Notes: a model not told the origin generated them from the sequence alone. Numbered from the stretch's first letter, positions 1 through 12,433 are shown. The stretch: DNA of 64,000 nucleotides from Herbaspirillum sp. WKF16 (GCF_028993615.1 NZ_CP118632.1:1550001-1614000), one strand, 5' to 3'. Numbers and translations are program-made.

Positions 1-64
1 CGAAGGCCGGGTCGTTGGTGAAGTGCAGCAGGCTGGCGCGGTAGGCTTGCATGGATGTGCTCAT
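1..64 (-). CDS. guaD: Guanine deaminase, N-terminus only (runs off the window)
   Basis: The first 21 codons of a reverse-strand gene are present, starting at an ATG at 62-64 and reading MSTSMQAYRASLLHF and on to the window edge. The tract QAYRASLLHF resembles the start of bacterial guanine deaminases, which hydrolyse guanine to xanthine. It follows xdhABC on the same strand, the usual partner arrangement, because xanthine is the next substrate of xanthine dehydrogenase. No catalytic residues are in view, so the identification rests on the N-terminus and context. Confidence 0.7.
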   Translation of the reverse strand, partial: MSTSMQAYRASLLHFTNDPAF

Positions 65-271
65 GGGGTAGTCCTCAATGCTGGCCGCCGCGTCCCCGGC
101 GCATTGCGGATGCGGGAGGGCGCGCGGGCGGCGTCGATTCTATGGGCATCATACTGGAAGGCGCGGTCGCGCCTTCCCGATGCGGTTGAAGCGGAATCGA
201 ATGAGGATCCGGCGCGCCGCGGATGGCGCGCCCGGTCTTGATGGATCCTCGGGGCGACGGCAGGGTCTTCC

Positions 272-1366
272 TTAGCCTCTGCCGCCCGGAAAGTGTGTGG
301 CGAGCGCGGGAGGAAAACTGTTGCGGGCCGGCTGGGTCAGGCGCAGTTCCCACAGCTGCATCAGCTGGGCCGCCACGGCGATGGCGATGCTGGCCGGCTC
401 CTTGCCGTAGATGCCGGGGATGCCGATCGGGCAGGTCATGCGGTTCAACTGTTCCTGCGTGCAGCCGCGCTCGGCCAGGCGATGCTCGAACTGCTTGCGC
501 TTGGTATGGGAGCCGATCAGGCCGAACCAGCCGACGTCGCCGCGCGCCGCGTCGCGCTTGAGGATGCGTTCCGTCAGTTGCTGGTCGAGGGCGTGGCTGT
601 GGGTCATCACGAGATAATACGCGCCGGGCTCGGCCATGTCGACGGCGGCATTGGGCACGTCGGTGGCCTCGACGCTGACCTGCGGCGGCAGTTGCCGCGG
701 GAACATGTCTTCGCGCTCGTCCACCCACAGCACGCGGCAGGGCAGGGTGGCGAGCACCTTCACGATTGCCGCGCCCACGTGCCCGGCGCCGAACAGCACC
801 ACCTGCGGCTGGTGCGCGCGGCACAGGTCGAGCAGCCAGCGGCGCCCCCGGGCGTCGCGCGTCAGGTAGCTCTTGCGCACGTCGCGAAACAGCGCCGCGT
901 GCAGGCCGTTGTCCGGGCCGTCCAGGTCGCAGGCTTCGCCGTCGGTTTCATGCAGTTGCATGGGATCGGCATTATCCAGCGGCAGCGCGCGCCAGACGTC
1001 GGCGCCGCTGCGCCAGTAGTGTTCCAGTTCCTTCCACACCCCGCTGCAATCGGCCTCGATGCGTTCGAAGGCGAGGAACACCACGCCGCCGCAGCACTGC
1101 CCGAGGCTGGGGCCGAGCGCGATGCGCTCCAGCCGGCGCCGGGCCGGCAGCTGCGTCGCATCGCCTGCCAGCATGGCGCGCGCGATCTGCGCCGCGCGCC
1201 ATTCCAGGTGGCCGCCGCCGATGGTGTCGTACTGTTGGTCGGCGCTGTAGACCATGCGTGCGCCGGCCTCGCGCGGCGTCGAGCCCTGGACCTCCGCCAC
1301 CGTCACCAGCACCGCCGGCGCCGCTTGCTCCTGCAATGCCCTCAATGCTGCAAGCCATGTCGTCAT
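272..1366 (-). CDS. xdhC: Xanthine dehydrogenase accessory protein XdhC
   Basis: 364 residues from the ATG at 1364-1366. XdhC binds molybdenum cofactor, promotes its sulfuration and delivers it to XdhB; it is not part of the mature enzyme. The N-terminal part carries the family tract EVQGSTPREAGARM and the CoxI-type segment GQCCGGVVFLAFE. The C-terminal half is a Rossmann-like domain with LFGAGHVGAAIVKVL and ends in PIGIPGIYGKEPASIAIAVAAQL, a hallmark of the family. It starts 11 bases after the xdhB stop, so it is the third gene of an xdhABC operon, with guaD next downstream. Confidence 0.95.
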   Translation of the reverse strand: MTTWLAALRALQEQAAPAVLVTVAEVQGSTPREAGARMVYSADQQYDTIGGGHLEWRAAQIARAMLAGDATQLPARRRLERIALGPSLGQCCGGVVFLAFERIEADCSGVWKELEHYWRSGADVWRALPLDNADPMQLHETDGEACDLDGPDNGLHAALFRDVRKSYLTRDARGRRWLLDLCRAHQPQVVLFGAGHVGAAIVKVLATLPCRVLWVDEREDMFPRQLPPQVSVEATDVPNAAVDMAEPGAYYLVMTHSHALDQQLTERILKRDAARGDVGWFGLIGSHTKRKQFEHRLAERGCTQEQLNRMTCPIGIPGIYGKEPASIAIAVAAQLMQLWELRLTQPARNSFPPALATHFPGGRG

Positions 1367-1377
1367 GGTGCTGCTCC

Positions 1378-3738
1378 TCAGTGGGCGGCGCGCACGGCGT
1401 CCACCGCGTCGAGGATGGCCTCGCAGGTGGCCGGCGCGCGCAGCGGCGGGTTGACGCGGTGCCGGCCTACCGCCGAGACCGCGTCGCGGATCGCCAGGAA
1501 CACCGAGAACGGCAGCAGCAGCGGCGGCTCGCCCGTGGCCTTGGAGCGGTGGATGGTGTCGGAGACGTTGCTGTTGCGGTACAGCTCGGTACGCAGATCC
1601 GCCGGGCAATCCGAGATCGCCGGGATCTTGTAGGTCGAGGGCGCGTGCGTCATGAGCTTGCCGTCCTTGTTCCACCACAGCTCCTCGGTGGTCAGCCAGC
1701 CCATGCCCTGGATGAAGCCGCCTTCCACCTGGCCGATATCGATCGCCGGGTTCAGGCTCTCGCCGGCGTCGTACAGCAGGTCGGCCCGCAGCAGCTTGCT
1801 TTCGCCGGTCAGCGTATCGATCACCACCTCGGCCACCGCCGCGCCGTAGGCGTAGTAGAAGAAGGGATGGCCGGTCATGCTCTTGGAATCCCAATGCACC
1901 CGGGGCGTCGAGTAGAAACCGTCGGACCACAGCTGCACGCGCTGCAGGTAGGCCTGCATCACCAGGTCGGCGAAGGCCAGCGACTGCTCGCCGGCGATGG
2001 CGAGGTTGTCGGCGAAGCGCACGTCCGCGGCGTCCACGCCGAAGTGCCTGGCGGCCACCTGGGCCAGGCGAGCGCGGATCTGCAAGGCCGCATCCTGCGC
2101 CGCCTTGCCGTTCAGGTCGCTGCCGGTGGAGGCGGCGGTGGCCGAGGTGTTGGCGATCTTGCTGGTGTCGGTCGCGGTGCAGCGCACGCGCTCCAGCGGC
2201 AGGCCCAGCGCGTTGGCCACCACCTGCGCCACCTTGGTGTTCAGTCCCTGGCCCATCTCGGTGCCGCCGTGGTTCACCAGCACCGAACCGTCGGTATAGA
2301 CGTGCACCAGCGCGCCGGCCTGGTTCAGATGCGGCACATTGAAGGAAATGCCGAACTTCACCGGCGTCAATGCCATGCCCTTCTTCAGCACCGGGTTGGC
2401 GGCGTTGAATTCGGCGATGGCGCGGCGTCGCGCCTGGTAGTCGCTGGTGCGTTCCAGCTGGTCGACCAGGCCGTGGATCACGTTGTCCTCGACCTTCTGC
2501 CCGTAGTGGGTGACGTTGCGCGCCTTCGCTCCGTCGGCGTCGCTCATGCCGTAGAAGTTGGCGCGGCGCACCTCCAGCGCATCGCGGCCCAGGTTGCGCG
2601 CGATCTCGTCGACGATGTACTCGATGGCGATCGCCCCCTGCGGCCCGCCGAAACCGCGGAAGGCGGTGTTGGACTGGGTGTTGGTCTTGCCGCACATGGC
2701 GTGGATCTCCACGTCCGACAGGTAGTAGGCATTGTCGAAGTGGCACACCGCGCGGGTGGCCACCGGGCCCGAGAGGTCGGCCGAGAAGCCGGCGCGCGAG
2801 ACCATGTCGATCTTCGCGGCCAGGATGCGGCCGTCGTCGTCGTAGCCGATCTCGTAGTCGTAGGCGAAGCAGTGGCGCTTGCCGGTGACGATCATGTCGT
2901 CGTCACGGTCGGCGCGCAGCTTGACCGGGCGGCGCAGGCGCACCGCCGCCACCGCGGCCGCGCAGGCCCACAGCGCCGATTGCGATTCCTTGCCGCCAAA
3001 GCCGCCGCCCATGCGGCGGCACTCCACCAGCACGTCGTGCGAGGCCACGCGCAGCACGTGCGCGATGTGATGCTGCATCTCGCTGGGGTGCTGGGTCGAG
3101 CAGTAGACGTGCATGCCGCGCCCCTCCCTGGGGATGGCGTAGGAGATCTGGCCTTCCAGGTAGAACTGCTCCTGGCCGCCGACGTCGAACTTGCCCTGCA
3201 ATGTGTGCGGCGCGCGCGCGAAGGCCTCGGCGGGGGCGCCCCGCGTGAGGTGCATCGGCGGCAGCACATAGGAGCCGGCCGCATGCGCGGCGCGCGGGGT
3301 CAGGATGGGCTCCAGTTCTTCATAGTCGATCACCGCGCAGCGCGCGCCGCGGCGGGCATTGTCGTGGCTGTCGGCGATCACGATGAAGATCGGCTGGCCC
3401 ACATACTGCACCAGGCCGTCGGCCAGCACCGGATCGTCGTGGATGATGGCGCCGCACTGGTTCTCGCCGGGGATGTCGTCGGCGGTGAAGACCGCCACCA
3501 CGCCCGGCGAGGCCTTGACCTTGGCCAGGTCGATGGAGCGGATCTTCGCGTGGGCTTTCTGCGACAGCCCCAGCGCCGCATGCAGCGTGCCTTGCAGCTC
3601 GACGATGTCGTCGGTGTAGGTGGCCTCGCCGGTCACGTGCAGCAGCGCCGACTCGTGCGGATGCGGCTTGCCGACCTCGGCCCAGTCCTTGGCCGGCAGC
3701 GCCGTCGTGGACATGAATTCTTCGGTGTGCTTGTTCAT
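1378..3738 (-). CDS. xdhB: Xanthine dehydrogenase, molybdopterin-binding large subunit XdhB
   Basis: 786 residues; the ATG at 3736-3738 has a GGGAGAA ribosome-binding site and follows the xdhA stop by 20 bases. The subunit carries the Mo cofactor and oxidises hypoxanthine and xanthine to urate in the cytoplasm. Visible family motifs include RMGGGFGGKE, the cofactor-binding GGTEMGQGLNTK, and near the C-terminus ATGEPPLLLPFS, whose Glu corresponds to the catalytic glutamate of xanthine oxidoreductases. A later in-frame ATG (MSTTALPAKDW, 3714) is possible but has a poorer upstream signal. Length is normal for bacterial XdhB. Confidence 0.96.
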   Translation of the reverse strand: MNKHTEEFMSTTALPAKDWAEVGKPHPHESALLHVTGEATYTDDIVELQGTLHAALGLSQKAHAKIRSIDLAKVKASPGVVAVFTADDIPGENQCGAIIHDDPVLADGLVQYVGQPIFIVIADSHDNARRGARCAVIDYEELEPILTPRAAHAAGSYVLPPMHLTRGAPAEAFARAPHTLQGKFDVGGQEQFYLEGQISYAIPREGRGMHVYCSTQHPSEMQHHIAHVLRVASHDVLVECRRMGGGFGGKESQSALWACAAAVAAVRLRRPVKLRADRDDDMIVTGKRHCFAYDYEIGYDDDGRILAAKIDMVSRAGFSADLSGPVATRAVCHFDNAYYLSDVEIHAMCGKTNTQSNTAFRGFGGPQGAIAIEYIVDEIARNLGRDALEVRRANFYGMSDADGAKARNVTHYGQKVEDNVIHGLVDQLERTSDYQARRRAIAEFNAANPVLKKGMALTPVKFGISFNVPHLNQAGALVHVYTDGSVLVNHGGTEMGQGLNTKVAQVVANALGLPLERVRCTATDTSKIANTSATAASTGSDLNGKAAQDAALQIRARLAQVAARHFGVDAADVRFADNLAIAGEQSLAFADLVMQAYLQRVQLWSDGFYSTPRVHWDSKSMTGHPFFYYAYGAAVAEVVIDTLTGESKLLRADLLYDAGESLNPAIDIGQVEGGFIQGMGWLTTEELWWNKDGKLMTHAPSTYKIPAISDCPADLRTELYRNSNVSDTIHRSKATGEPPLLLPFSVFLAIRDAVSAVGRHRVNPPLRAPATCEAILDAVDAVRAAH

Positions 3739-3758
3739 GGCATTCTCCCGGTCATCGC

Positions 3759-5255
<1,497 letters not shown>

Positions 5256-5604
5256 GTCTCTGCTCTGGTAAATGTACAAAAAAATACGTACAAGATTTAG
5301 GGTGCTTAGAGCATGTTGCTTGCTCTATGGCACGCTCCAGGGCTGATCGTGGGGCGCACTCTTATTATTCGATCCTGCAGGAAGCGCGGGTTCCTCCTGT
5401 TACACCTGCGGGGCGGATCTTTTTTCTGCTTCCTGCATTGCCGTTTCTCCGATGGAAGGCCATTCAAGAAACGTGCCGGGGTTCTCAAAGGATGGAACTG
5501 ATTGTGCGCCTCGTTTTGTGAAAAACGATTGTCCAATTCCCTCTTTTGACAATCCCGGGATGCGCCGGCAGGGCGCATCCCGTCGTTGCCGCTTCAGTAT
5601 CCCG
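5256..5604. promoter_or_regulatory. xdhABC upstream region with candidate operators; no gene
   Basis: About 350 bases without a convincing gene; the short ORFs here lack start signals and family resemblance. On the reverse strand TTGTAC occurs twice with eight bases between, just upstream of the xdhA start (about 5275-5295). Farther up is an inverted repeat GATTGTC (5527-5533), 14 bases, GACAATC (5548-5554). Either could be an operator; neither is matched to a known regulator. The hairpin listed at 5556-5582 ends the upstream permease gene. Confidence 0.4.
5556..5582 (-). terminator. Hairpin behind the purine permease gene
   Basis: A perfect 11-bp inverted repeat CGGGATGCGCC (5556-5566) and GGCGCATCCCG (5572-5582) with a 5-base loop starts 22 bases past the permease stop. 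There is no long T run on the reverse strand after it, so it may be a weak terminator or an mRNA-stabilising hairpin. Confidence 0.55.
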
Positions 5605-6903
5605 TCATTCGCCGAGATAGACCAGCTTGAACAGGAAGATCGCCGCGATGATCCAGATGATCGCCGAGACATCCCGCGCGCGCCCGGTCAGCAGCTTCAG
5701 GCCGGCATAGCTGATGAAGCCCAGCGCCAGGCCATTGGCGATCGAGTAGGTGAAGGGCATCACCAACGCGGTGATCACCGCCGGCACGCATTCGGTGGTG
5801 TCGTCCCAATCGATGTGCACCAGCTCGCGCACCATCAGGCAGGCCACGAAGAACAGGGCGGGCGCGGTCGCATAGGCCGGCACCACGCCGGCCAGCGGCG
5901 CGATGAACAGGCACAGCAGGAACAGCAGGGCGATCGCTACCGCGGTCAGGCCGGTGCGCCCGCCGGCCTGCACGCCGGCCGCGCTTTCAATATACGCAGT
6001 GGTGCTGGAGGTGCCAAGCAGGGAGCCGGCGACGATGGCGGTGCTGTCGGCCATCAGGGCCTTGTTCAGGCGCTCCATCTTGCCTTCCTTCATCAGGCCG
6101 GCGCGGGTGGCCACGCCCATCAGCGTGCCGGTGGCGTCGAACAGCTCGACCAGGAAGAACACCAGCACCACGTTCAGCAGGCCCATCGACAGCGCGCCCT
6201 TGATGTCGAGCTGCAGGAAAGTCGGCGCCACCGAGGGCGGCGCGGCGAACACGCCGTTGAAGTGGTTGCCGCCGAACAGGAAGGACAGCACCGTCACCAG
6301 CAGGATGCCGATCAGCAACGCGCCGCGCACCTTGAGCTTGTCCAGCGCCACGATCACCATGAAGCCGACGATGGCCATCACCGGCGCCGGCTGGTGCAGG
6401 TCGCCCAGGGTAACGAAGGTGGCGGGATTGGCGGCGATGATGCCGGAGCTCTTGAGCGAGATGATCGCCAGGAACAGCCCGATGCCGGCCGGGATGGCGG
6501 TGCGCAGCGAGCGCGGGATGCTCTTGATGATCATCTCGCGCACGCGCAGCACGCTGACGATCAGGAACAGGCAGCCCGAGATCAGCACCGCGCCCAGCGC
6601 GGCCTGCCAGGGAAAGCCCATGCCCTTGACCACGGCGTAGGCGAAGTAGGCGTTCAAGCCCATGCCGGGCGCCAGGCCGATGGGGTAGTTGGCGTACAGG
6701 CCCATGATCAGCGTGCCGATGGCGGCGGCCACGCAGGTGGCGACGAACACCGAGTCCTTGGGCATGCCGGCGTCGCCCAGGATGGAGGGGTTGACGAAGA
6801 TGATGTAGGCCATCGTCAGGAAGGTGGTCAGGCCTGCCAGCAGTTCGGTGCGGACGGTGGTGCCGTTCTCGCTGAGTTTGAAAAACTTGTCTAGCGCGTT
6901 CAT
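5605..6903 (-). CDS. AzgA-type guanine/hypoxanthine permease
   Basis: 432 residues, ATG at 6901-6903. This is an inner-membrane, proton-coupled purine permease of the NCS2/AzgA branch (E. coli GhxP/AdeQ relatives). The start (FFKLSENGTTVRTELLAGLTTF) and the NYPIGLAPGMGLNAYFAY segment are signatures of that branch, and the protein has about a dozen hydrophobic segments. A location just upstream of xdhABC on the same strand suggests it imports hypoxanthine or guanine for XdhABC and GuaD. The exact base preference cannot be read from the sequence. Confidence 0.92.
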   Translation of the reverse strand: MNALDKFFKLSENGTTVRTELLAGLTTFLTMAYIIFVNPSILGDAGMPKDSVFVATCVAAAIGTLIMGLYANYPIGLAPGMGLNAYFAYAVVKGMGFPWQAALGAVLISGCLFLIVSVLRVREMIIKSIPRSLRTAIPAGIGLFLAIISLKSSGIIAANPATFVTLGDLHQPAPVMAIVGFMVIVALDKLKVRGALLIGILLVTVLSFLFGGNHFNGVFAAPPSVAPTFLQLDIKGALSMGLLNVVLVFFLVELFDATGTLMGVATRAGLMKEGKMERLNKALMADSTAIVAGSLLGTSSTTAYIESAAGVQAGGRTGLTAVAIALLFLLCLFIAPLAGVVPAYATAPALFFVACLMVRELVHIDWDDTTECVPAVITALVMPFTYSIANGLALGFISYAGLKLLTGRARDVSAIIWIIAAIFLFKLVYLGE

Positions 6904-7235
6904 TCTTGGTTGTCTCCGTTTGGTCCTTTTTTATACGCCGGAAAACTTGCCCGGTTGCGAATCGGGCAAAAAATGGGCGTTCTGGCTTTATGCGTATTGG
7001 TTGCAGCGTACGTAATGTCGTTCAATTTCATGGTGTCGTCGTAAGGGCGCGGGAATAGCCACTATAAACATATGGTTATATGCGCATATGGTACTGAAAA
7101 GTGGGGCAGGACGCGGGGTTTGATGAGGGGGATTGGGGGTGTTTCGGTATGGAATGCCGTGGTGGGTTGGGCGCGTGTTGTTATTGTTGCTTGAAGGTTG
7201 GGTGGGTGGATGGTTTGGACTTGGAGTGGAAGTCT
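6904..7235. promoter_or_regulatory. Permease upstream region with repeated CATATGG motif
   Basis: This AT-richer stretch precedes the permease gene. It carries CATATGG at 7069-7075 and again at 7085-7091, embedded in overlapping palindromes, about 170 bases upstream of the start codon. The same core occurs before other purine genes of the window, so this is a candidate operator pair. No protein-coding gene is credible here. Confidence 0.45.
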
Positions 7236-7460
7236 GGTCTTGCCGCGTGCAGGTGTACTGGCTTGATGCTTTTCTTTCTCCGGTCGTAAGCAAAAAGATA
7301 AGAAAAGGCGCGGCCCCTAAGTGCCAGCCCCTTCGGGGTGCCCGTCGGAGCGGCGCACAAGGGAAAAGCGTGTCCGGCTCGCCTTCGGCCTCGATTCCTT
7401 GGCTCGCTATCTCAATTAATCCGTCGTCCCCGCGAAAGCGGGGATCCAGTGTCGTTCGTC
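7236..7460. repeat. Mosaic intergenic repeat, copy A
   Basis: The segment from GGTCTTGC at 7236 through CCCCTAAGTGCCAGCCCC (about 7313-7330), CACAAGGG and TGTCCGGCTCGCCT to the TTAATCCGTCGTCCC palindrome around 7417-7445 matches, in the same order and orientation, the intergenic region at 17,547-18,000. The copies are diverged, and copy B has extra material in the middle. No ORF is shared by the two, so this is a dispersed non-coding repeat. Confidence 0.7.
7421..7460 (+). repeat. REP-like palindromic repeat (type 1)
   Basis: GTCCCCGCGAAAGCGGGGATCC forms a short hairpin followed by CAGTGTCGTTCG. Related copies are at 7480, 7561, 12473, 12550, 17961, 35769 and 63161. All lie between genes. 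Confidence 0.8.
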
Positions 7461-7479
7461 ATGCCTCGACTACCGTTGC

Positions 7480-7514
7480 AAGACACTGGGTTCCTGCTTT
7501 CGCAGGAACGACAA
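7480..7514 (-). repeat. REP-like palindromic repeat (type 1), inverted copy
   Basis: The order is reversed (GACACTGGG, then TTCCTGCTTTCGCAGGAACG), so this copy lies opposite to its neighbours at 7421 and 7561. Three copies within 180 bases form a small cluster behind the LysR gene. Confidence 0.75.
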
Positions 7515-7560
7515 GCAGGAAGTCACTTGAACATCAGGCGGCATTGGCCACCTCCCCTGT

Positions 7561-7599
7561 GTCGTCCCTGCGAAAGCAGGGATCCAGCGTCGTTCGTCG
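7561..7599 (+). repeat. REP-like palindromic repeat (type 1)
   Basis: GTCCCTGCGAAAGCAGGGAT hairpin followed by CCAGCGTCGTTCG. It sits 30 bases from the LysR stop codon and could act as a 3-prime hairpin of that transcript. Confidence 0.75.
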
Positions 7600-7627
7600 C
7601 ACTTAACAAAACTTAACCACGACCACC

Positions 7628-8545
7628 TTATTTCTTCCCCCCGCCATTCCAGTAATCCGCCCGCGCATATACCTCCTTCAGGTAATCGATGAAGAAGCGC
7701 GTCTTGGCCGGCAAGTGCCGTTGTTGCGGGTACACCGCCATGATGTCGTAGTGCGGCAGGGCGTAGTCGTCCAGCACCGTCACCAGTTCGCCCGAGGCCA
7801 GTTGCGACTGGATCTCCCAGGTCGAGCGCCAGGCCAGGCCCAGGCCTTCGCCGGCCCAGCGGTGCAGCAGTTCGCCGTCGTTGCAGTCGAGGTTGCCTTG
7901 CACCTTGACGATCACCGGCTTGCCGTTCTGCTGGAAATACCAGCCGCGCTGCTGGCCGCCCTGCAGGTTGAACGCCAGGCAATTGTGCCGGGCCAGGTCG
8001 TCCAGGGTATTGGGCATGCCGTTCCTGTGCAGGTATTCGGGCGAGGCGCAGACCACGCGGCGGTTGCTGGCCAGGCGCACGGCGACGAAGCTGGGTTCGA
8101 TCGCGCCGCCGATGCGGATGCCCAGGTCGTAGCCTTCGCGCACTAGGTCGACCACGCGGTCGGTGAGGTTGAAGGAGATCTGGACTTCAGGGTGCGCGGC
8201 CAGGAAGGCCGGGGCATGCGGCGCCACGTGCAGGCGCCCATAGGCGGCGGGGGTGGAGACCACCAGGTGGCCGGTGGCCTTGTGGCGCCCCTCGGCGATG
8301 CTCTTCTCGGCCGTCTCCATCTGCTCCAGCAGCTTGCGGCAGTGGTCTAGGAAGACGCTGCCCTGCTCGGTCAGCGTCAGGTGGCGCGTGGTCCGGTGCA
8401 TCAGCTTGGTGCCCAGGCGCTTCTCCAGCGCGTCGATGCGGCGGCCCATCATCACCGGCGTCACTTTCTCCTCCAGCGCGGCGGCCGCCAGGCTGCCCTT
8501 GTCGACGACGGACACGAAGGCTTCTATCTGTTTGAGTTTGTCCAT
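7628..8545 (-). CDS. LysR-family regulator divergent from gcl
   Basis: 305 residues, ATG at 8543-8545. The N-terminal winged helix-turn-helix is MDKLKQIEAFVSVVDKGSLA, and the rest is the periplasmic-binding-protein-like effector domain (LTDRVVDLVREGYDLGIRIG is typical). It is transcribed away from the glyoxylate carboligase operon, with 169 bases between the start codons. By the usual LysR arrangement it probably controls gcl-hyi-glxR in response to a pathway intermediate; the effector is unknown. The stop lies next to a cluster of palindromic repeats. Confidence 0.9.
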   Translation of the reverse strand: MDKLKQIEAFVSVVDKGSLAAAALEEKVTPVMMGRRIDALEKRLGTKLMHRTTRHLTLTEQGSVFLDHCRKLLEQMETAEKSIAEGRHKATGHLVVSTPAAYGRLHVAPHAPAFLAAHPEVQISFNLTDRVVDLVREGYDLGIRIGGAIEPSFVAVRLASNRRVVCASPEYLHRNGMPNTLDDLARHNCLAFNLQGGQQRGWYFQQNGKPVIVKVQGNLDCNDGELLHRWAGEGLGLAWRSTWEIQSQLASGELVTVLDDYALPHYDIMAVYPQQRHLPAKTRFFIDYLKEVYARADYWNGGGKK

Positions 8546-8714
8546 TATCCGATCCGATTCAATACTTTTTCTATGTTTCCATACTTTCGATTGGTAATAA
8601 ATAGATTTTTAGTGTTCTTATCAAACGAAATTGTAACGACTAGCATGGCCTCCAGACATAGCGAACGGCAAGCCGCACCCGGCGCGCCGCCCACAGCAAT
8701 TCCTAGAGAACAAC
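8546..8714. promoter_or_regulatory. Divergent LysR/gcl promoter region
   Basis: 169 bases, clearly richer in A+T than the flanking genes around 8560-8645. They separate the divergent LysR and gcl starts and must hold both promoters and the LysR binding site. No single box was defined with confidence. Confidence 0.5.
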
Positions 8715-10490
<1,776 letters not shown>

Positions 10491-10593
10491 TCCCGCAGGC
10501 GCCTTCCGCGCCGATCCGAAGAGGAGACAAAAGTCGCCGGCAAGAGCGACGCCTTCCTTGCGCCGCTTTGGATAGGCCTAACGAACCAGATCA

Positions 10594-10687
10594 CCGTTCG
10601 GGCTGAGTAGTCGCGCAGCGGCGTATCGAAGCATCGCCGTCATGCGCGCCTTCGATAGGCACCTTCGGCGCCACTCAGTCCGAACGG
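10594..10687. repeat. Inverted-repeat element (type 2), copy 1
   Basis: Arms CCGTTCGGGCTGAGTAG (10594-10610) and CCACTCAGTCCGAACGG (10671-10687) pair at 15 of 17 positions. Inner arms GCGTATCGAAG and CTTCGATAGG also pair. A second copy with the same outer and inner arms is at 52600-52707. This element separates gcl from hyi and could form a stable hairpin within the operon transcript. Confidence 0.8.
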
Positions 10688-10724
10688 GAATACAGGATTT
10701 AACAGGAAACCACAGGAGCACCCC

Positions 10725-11504
10725 ATGCCCCAACTCGCCGCCAACCTCACCATGCTGTTCACCGAACAGCCCTTCATGGAACGCTTCAAGGCCGCCGCCG
10801 ACGCCGGCTTCAAGGCCGTCGAATTTCTTTTTCCCTATGCCTTCGACGCCGAGCAGATCGCCGGCCAGCTGCGCGCCGCCAAATTGCGGCTGGTGCTGCA
10901 CAACCTGCCGGCCGGCAACTGGGAGGCCGGCGAACGCGGCATCGCCTGCCATCCCGACCGCGTGGCTGAATTTCGCGCCGGCGTCGACGAGGCCATCCGT
11001 TATGCCCGCGCGCTGGAGGCGCCGCAGCTGAACTGCCTGGTGGGGATACTGCCGCAGGGCGTGGCGCGCGAGGCGGCGCGCGAAGTCCTGGTGGGCAACC
11101 TGAAATACGCCGCCGCCAGGCTGAAGGAGCACGGCATCCGTTTGCTGATCGAACCGATCAACAGCTTCGATATTCCCGGCTTCTTCCTCACCACCACGAA
11201 GCAGGCGGTGGAACTGATCCTGGCCACCGGTTCGGACAACCTGTTCGTGCAGTACGACATCTATCACATGCAGCGCATGGAGGGCGAGCTGGCCGGCACC
11301 CTCAAGGCCAACCTCTCGCTGATCGGCCACGTGCAGCTGGCCGACAACCCCGGCCGCTTCGAACCCGGTACCGGCGAGATCAACTGCCGCTACCTGTTCG
11401 GCTGGCTCGACGAGATCGGCTACGGCGGCTGGATCGGCTGCGAGTACAAGCCGCAGGCGGGCACCGCGCAAGGGCTGCGCTGGATCAAGGAACACGGCCT
11501 CTGA
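10725..11504 (+). CDS. hyi: Hydroxypyruvate isomerase
   Basis: 259 residues, ATG with an AGGAG site a few bases upstream. It is a TIM-barrel sugar-isomerase-like enzyme interconverting hydroxypyruvate and tartronate semialdehyde. Typical segments are LLIEPINSFDIPGFF, with a metal-binding Glu, VQYDIYHMQRMEGEL and the C-terminal GCEYKP. Length and position between gcl and glxR match the E. coli-type glyoxylate operon. A 230-bp gap with an inverted repeat separates it from gcl, so some independent expression is possible. Confidence 0.95.
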   Translation: MPQLAANLTMLFTEQPFMERFKAAADAGFKAVEFLFPYAFDAEQIAGQLRAAKLRLVLHNLPAGNWEAGERGIACHPDRVAEFRAGVDEAIRYARALEAPQLNCLVGILPQGVAREAAREVLVGNLKYAAARLKEHGIRLLIEPINSFDIPGFFLTTTKQAVELILATGSDNLFVQYDIYHMQRMEGELAGTLKANLSLIGHVQLADNPGRFEPGTGEINCRYLFGWLDEIGYGGWIGCEYKPQAGTAQGLRWIKEHGL

Positions 11505-11542
11505 GCCGTCACATCAATCAACACGGATCAAGGAGAACAAGC

Positions 11543-12433
11543 ATGGCAAAAGTCGGATTCATCGGCCTGGGCATCATGGGCGCGCCCATGGCGGAAAACC
11601 TGCAAAAGGGTGGCCACAAGCTCTACCTGCATGACCAGAAGAACCCGCCGGCGGCGCTGCTGGAAGGCGGCGCCACCGTCTGCACCTCGGGCGCGGAAGT
11701 CGCCAAGCGCGCCGACATCGTCATCGTCATGGTGCCGGACACGCCGCACGTGGAAGCCGTGCTGTTCAGCGAGAAGGGCGTGGCCGAGGGCCTGTCGGCC
11801 GGCAAGATCGTGGTCGACATGAGCTCGATCTCGCCCATCGCCACCAAGGGCTTCGCGCAGAAGATCAACGCGCTGGGCTGCCAGTACCTGGACGCGCCGG
11901 TCTCCGGCGGCGAGGTCGGCGCCAAGGCCGCCTCGCTGACCATCATGGTGGGCGGCCCGGAAGCCGCCTTCAACGACGTGAAGCCGCTGTTCGAACTGAT
12001 GGGCAAGAACATCACCCTGGTTGGCGGCAACGGCGACGGCCAGACCACCAAGGTGGCCAACCAGATCATCGTGGCGCTTAACATCCAGGCAGTGGCCGAG
12101 GCGCTGCTGTTCGCTTCCAAGGCCGGCGCCGATCCGGCGCGGGTGCGCCAGGCGCTGATGGGCGGCTTCGCGTCCTCGCGCATCCTCGAAGTGCACGGCG
12201 AGCGCATGGTCAAGCGCACCTTCAGCCCGGGCTTCCGCATCGAGCTGCACCAGAAGGATCTGAACCTGGCGCTGCAGGGCGCCAAGGCGCTGGGCATCTC
12301 GCTGCCCAACACCGCCGCCGCGCAGGAGCTGATGAACGCCTGCGCCGCCCATGGCATGAGCGGCCTGGACCACTCGGCGCTGTGCCGCGCGGTGGAGATC
12401 ATGTCCAACCATGAGATCGCCAAGGCATCCTGA
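11543..12433 (+). CDS. glxR: 2-hydroxy-3-oxopropionate (tartronate semialdehyde) reductase
   Basis: 296 residues of the beta-hydroxyacid dehydrogenase family. It reduces tartronate semialdehyde to D-glycerate with NAD(P)H. The nucleotide-binding GLGIMGAPMAENL is at the N-terminus, substrate-binding DAPVSGGEVGAKAASLTIMV is near residue 120, and the catalytic Lys lies in TTKVANQIIVALN around 170. It follows hyi by 38 bases with AAGGAG before the ATG, so it belongs to the gcl operon. Confidence 0.95.
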   Translation: MAKVGFIGLGIMGAPMAENLQKGGHKLYLHDQKNPPAALLEGGATVCTSGAEVAKRADIVIVMVPDTPHVEAVLFSEKGVAEGLSAGKIVVDMSSISPIATKGFAQKINALGCQYLDAPVSGGEVGAKAASLTIMVGGPEAAFNDVKPLFELMGKNITLVGGNGDGQTTKVANQIIVALNIQAVAEALLFASKAGADPARVRQALMGGFASSRILEVHGERMVKRTFSPGFRIELHQKDLNLALQGAKALGISLPNTAAAQELMNACAAHGMSGLDHSALCRAVEIMSNHEIAKAS

